Assembly: GCA_964541025.1 (NCBI GenBank)
Contig: CAZIOW010000033.1
Span: 1 to 12,252, forward strand
Length of the DNA: 12,252 nucleotides
From: JAGDXO01 sp964541025
GTDB taxonomy: Archaea > Thermoplasmatota > Thermoplasmata > Thermoplasmatales > GCA-001856825
Direction: 5' to 3'
In this document: piece after piece, positions 11,097 through 12,252 of the stretch
Layout of the letters: each line of letters begins with the position of its first letter
Numbering within the stretch: position 1 is the first letter of the stretch
The notes under the pieces: model-generated
Databases searched by the model: none
Told to the model about the DNA's origin: nothing
Seen by the model: only the letters and a program-made list of their open reading frames with translations
Made by a program: the position numbers and the translations under genes

Positions 11097-11929
11097 GTAT
11101 CCAGGAAGAAGTTGCATCAATTTTAAGAAAATACCAGATCAGCCACGTCTGGGGGTACATTGACGAAGATGGAAATTTAAGGGTAGGTGCAAGAAGGGCC
11201 CGATATGAGTATTCCTATGATGACCTCAAGAGGGAAAGAGCACGCCTTTATTATCTCAGGAACAGAGAGAGGATCAGGCAAAGGCAGCACGAGTACTATC
11301 TGAGGCGCAGGTCTGAGCTGAAGAAAAAAAAGGAAAGCATTAAATCCCAACCTGATAATATTATGATGACAGAAGCTGAGGGAGAAATCCACGAATCTAG
11401 GATAGAAGCGGTTCATGGAGATACTTCAATCCTTAACGTAGAGTTTAATGAAAATACAGACGTTCTTCAGGAACCTGAAAAAATAGTGGTTTCATACAAC
11501 CGTAATAAAGATTCATTTTTTCATTTCTCAACAGGCCATCAAAAATCTGCTAAATATCCAGAGCTGATTGATCACAGACAATTGGCCTCTGCAATTGTGT
11601 ATGCCTACAGGCAGCAGGGTATTAGGGTCAACGAACCAGATGTGATGGAGACGGCATTGCAGGCAATGCAGTATTTCGGGTATGAAAGGGAAATACTTGC
11701 CAACAACCTTGAACATGAAGACCTTGTTATCCTTTATCAGCTTGAGGATCTTGGATTAGTAACCTCCAGGATTGAAGATATAACAATCAACGAACGGAAA
11801 CCCTGGAGGATCAATAAATTTATTCTGAATAAAGAAAAAATTATTGAATTTTCAGTGAGACAGGCCGAGGCAGAGCGGTCTGTCGAGAATCTGTACGAAT
11901 CTCTGCCAGAGGAGGTGTGGGTGAGATGA
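11093..11929 (+). CDS. Hypothetical protein with basic helix and C-terminal domain (278 aa)
   Basis: Residues 1-35 (QEEVASILRKYQISHVWGYI) resemble the N-terminal phrase of the 9728 protein. Residues 43-82 form a highly Arg/Lys/Tyr-rich helix (RERARLYYLRNRERIRQRQH), suited to nucleic-acid binding. A low-complexity, acidic linker follows (83-150). Residues ~160-250 form a compact helical domain (LASAIVYAYRQQGIRVNEPD, YFGYEREILANNL, LVILYQLEDLGLVTSR, KPWRINKFIL) that looks like a DNA-binding-type fold; it may resemble the Thermoplasmata DUF6015 family, a tentative match from memory. AAGGAGG precedes the ATG. It may be a viral regulator or replication accessory. Confidence 0.6.
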   Translation: MSIQEEVASILRKYQISHVWGYIDEDGNLRVGARRARYEYSYDDLKRERARLYYLRNRERIRQRQHEYYLRRRSELKKKKESIKSQPDNIMMTEAEGEIHESRIEAVHGDTSILNVEFNENTDVLQEPEKIVVSYNRNKDSFFHFSTGHQKSAKYPELIDHRQLASAIVYAYRQQGIRVNEPDVMETALQAMQYFGYEREILANNLEHEDLVILYQLEDLGLVTSRIEDITINERKPWRINKFILNKEKIIEFSVRQAEAERSVENLYESLPEEVWVR

Positions 11930-12207
11930 TGAACGAAGAAATATTCAGATGTAAAAACTGCTCGCATGATGTTGTTTATAGATTCGGCAATTACCACCAT
12001 GCAGATGAATTTGAGCTGGAAGATAGCGGAGGAAGGATGTCCTACCACTGCGCCGTTGTCCTGAAGGAAGGCAAGACATTCTTCTCCAGGCTTGTCTGTG
12101 GATGCAGGAGGCCGGAGCCTGATGATGAAATCCTGCAGAAGGCCAGTGGTCTTTTAAATCAGTCAACAGCAGAGAAAGGGGGGTGCAGCAATGAACGGAG
12201 ATTTTGA
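11926..12207 (+). CDS. Cysteine-rich putative zinc protein (93 aa)
   Basis: From ATG 11926 it begins MMNEEIFRCKNCSHDVVYRF. Metal ligands could be C9/C12, H24/H25, H41/C42 and C58/C60 (CGC). The GTG at 11917 in the same frame would be inside the SD; GGAGGTG (11911-11917) sits 8 nt before ATG 11926, whose ATGA overlaps the previous stop, so 11926 is the better start. No family recognised; it is the second Cys-rich small protein of the operon. Confidence 0.6.
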   Translation: MMNEEIFRCKNCSHDVVYRFGNYHHADEFELEDSGGRMSYHCAVVLKEGKTFFSRLVCGCRRPEPDDEILQKASGLLNQSTAEKGGCSNERRF

Positions 12208-12252
12208 AACAAAATTATCTGAATTCAGGGTATGGGCATTGACCATGGGTAG
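12191..12252 (+). CDS. Partial hypothetical gene at the right edge
   Basis: ATG 12191, preceded by GGGGGTG, starts MNGDFETKLSEFRVWALTMG and runs off the window. It overlaps the previous gene by 17 nt in another frame. The overlap and SD match operon style; too short to identify. Confidence 0.5.
   Translation, partial: MNGDFETKLSEFRVWALTMG

Noticed and set aside
1..12252. CRISPR arrays, tRNA or rRNA genes
   Set aside because: No regularly spaced direct repeats, no tRNA arm pattern and no rRNA-like conserved stretch were seen by eye on either strand.

Overview
The window looks like genomic DNA of an archaeon, most plausibly a Thermoplasmata/Thermoplasmatales-type organism. Several genes in the left half have an A/T-rich TATA-like box about 20-30 nt upstream of the ATG and no Shine-Dalgarno (SD) sequence, which is the archaeal leaderless arrangement. 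An AbrB-type regulator, winged-helix proteins and a membrane-anchored surface protein with an isoleucine-rich anchor fit this. The assignment is inference; no rRNA or tRNA is present to test it.

Left part (1-3500): AT-rich, loosely packed, host-like or accessory DNA. It holds an edge-truncated ORF, two small co-directional unknown genes (647-886, 310-642), a single-pass surface-anchored protein (1060-1551), a small unknown gene (1716-1931), a decayed D12-class adenine methyltransferase fragment (2014-2388), a RusA-like Holliday junction resolvase (2447-2800), and a 43-aa seed-maturation-protein-like gene (3052-3183).

Middle part (3500-7970): a possible defence or mobile-element-conflict cassette. 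A small gene (3522-3725) overlaps an SPL-type (COG1533-like) radical SAM gene (3722-4717). Converging on it, 6 nt away, is a leftward gene series: a tandem winged-helix regulator (7382-7903), a coiled-coil/PD-(D/E)XK nuclease-like protein (6235-7380), a SHOCT-domain membrane protein (5847-6188) and a TcmP-type methyltransferase-like protein (4724-5869). TcmP proteins are known as partners of three-cysteine-motif proteins, so the convergent radical SAM enzyme is a natural candidate partner.

Right part (7970-12252): a virus- or plasmid-like block of small, tightly packed rightward genes with strong SD sequences and ATGA stop/start overlaps. It opens with an AbrB-type regulator (8031-8189) divergent from the winged-helix gene; palindromic ATTGGTAA/TTACCAAT operators lie between them. 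A second divergent promoter at about 8927-9037 drives a small leftward gene and the long rightward operon (9038 to the end). That operon includes a four-CxxC zinc protein, a protein resembling a conserved phage family (9728-10234), several unknown proteins and a second cysteine-rich protein. Five junctions in this half share one 16-nt cassette, GGRGGYRAARGCATGA, which acts as SD, C-terminal codons, stop and next start all at once. The strongest ideas are the TcmP/radical SAM/nuclease cassette, the shared operator set at the divergent promoter, and the cassette-like construction of the virus-like operon.
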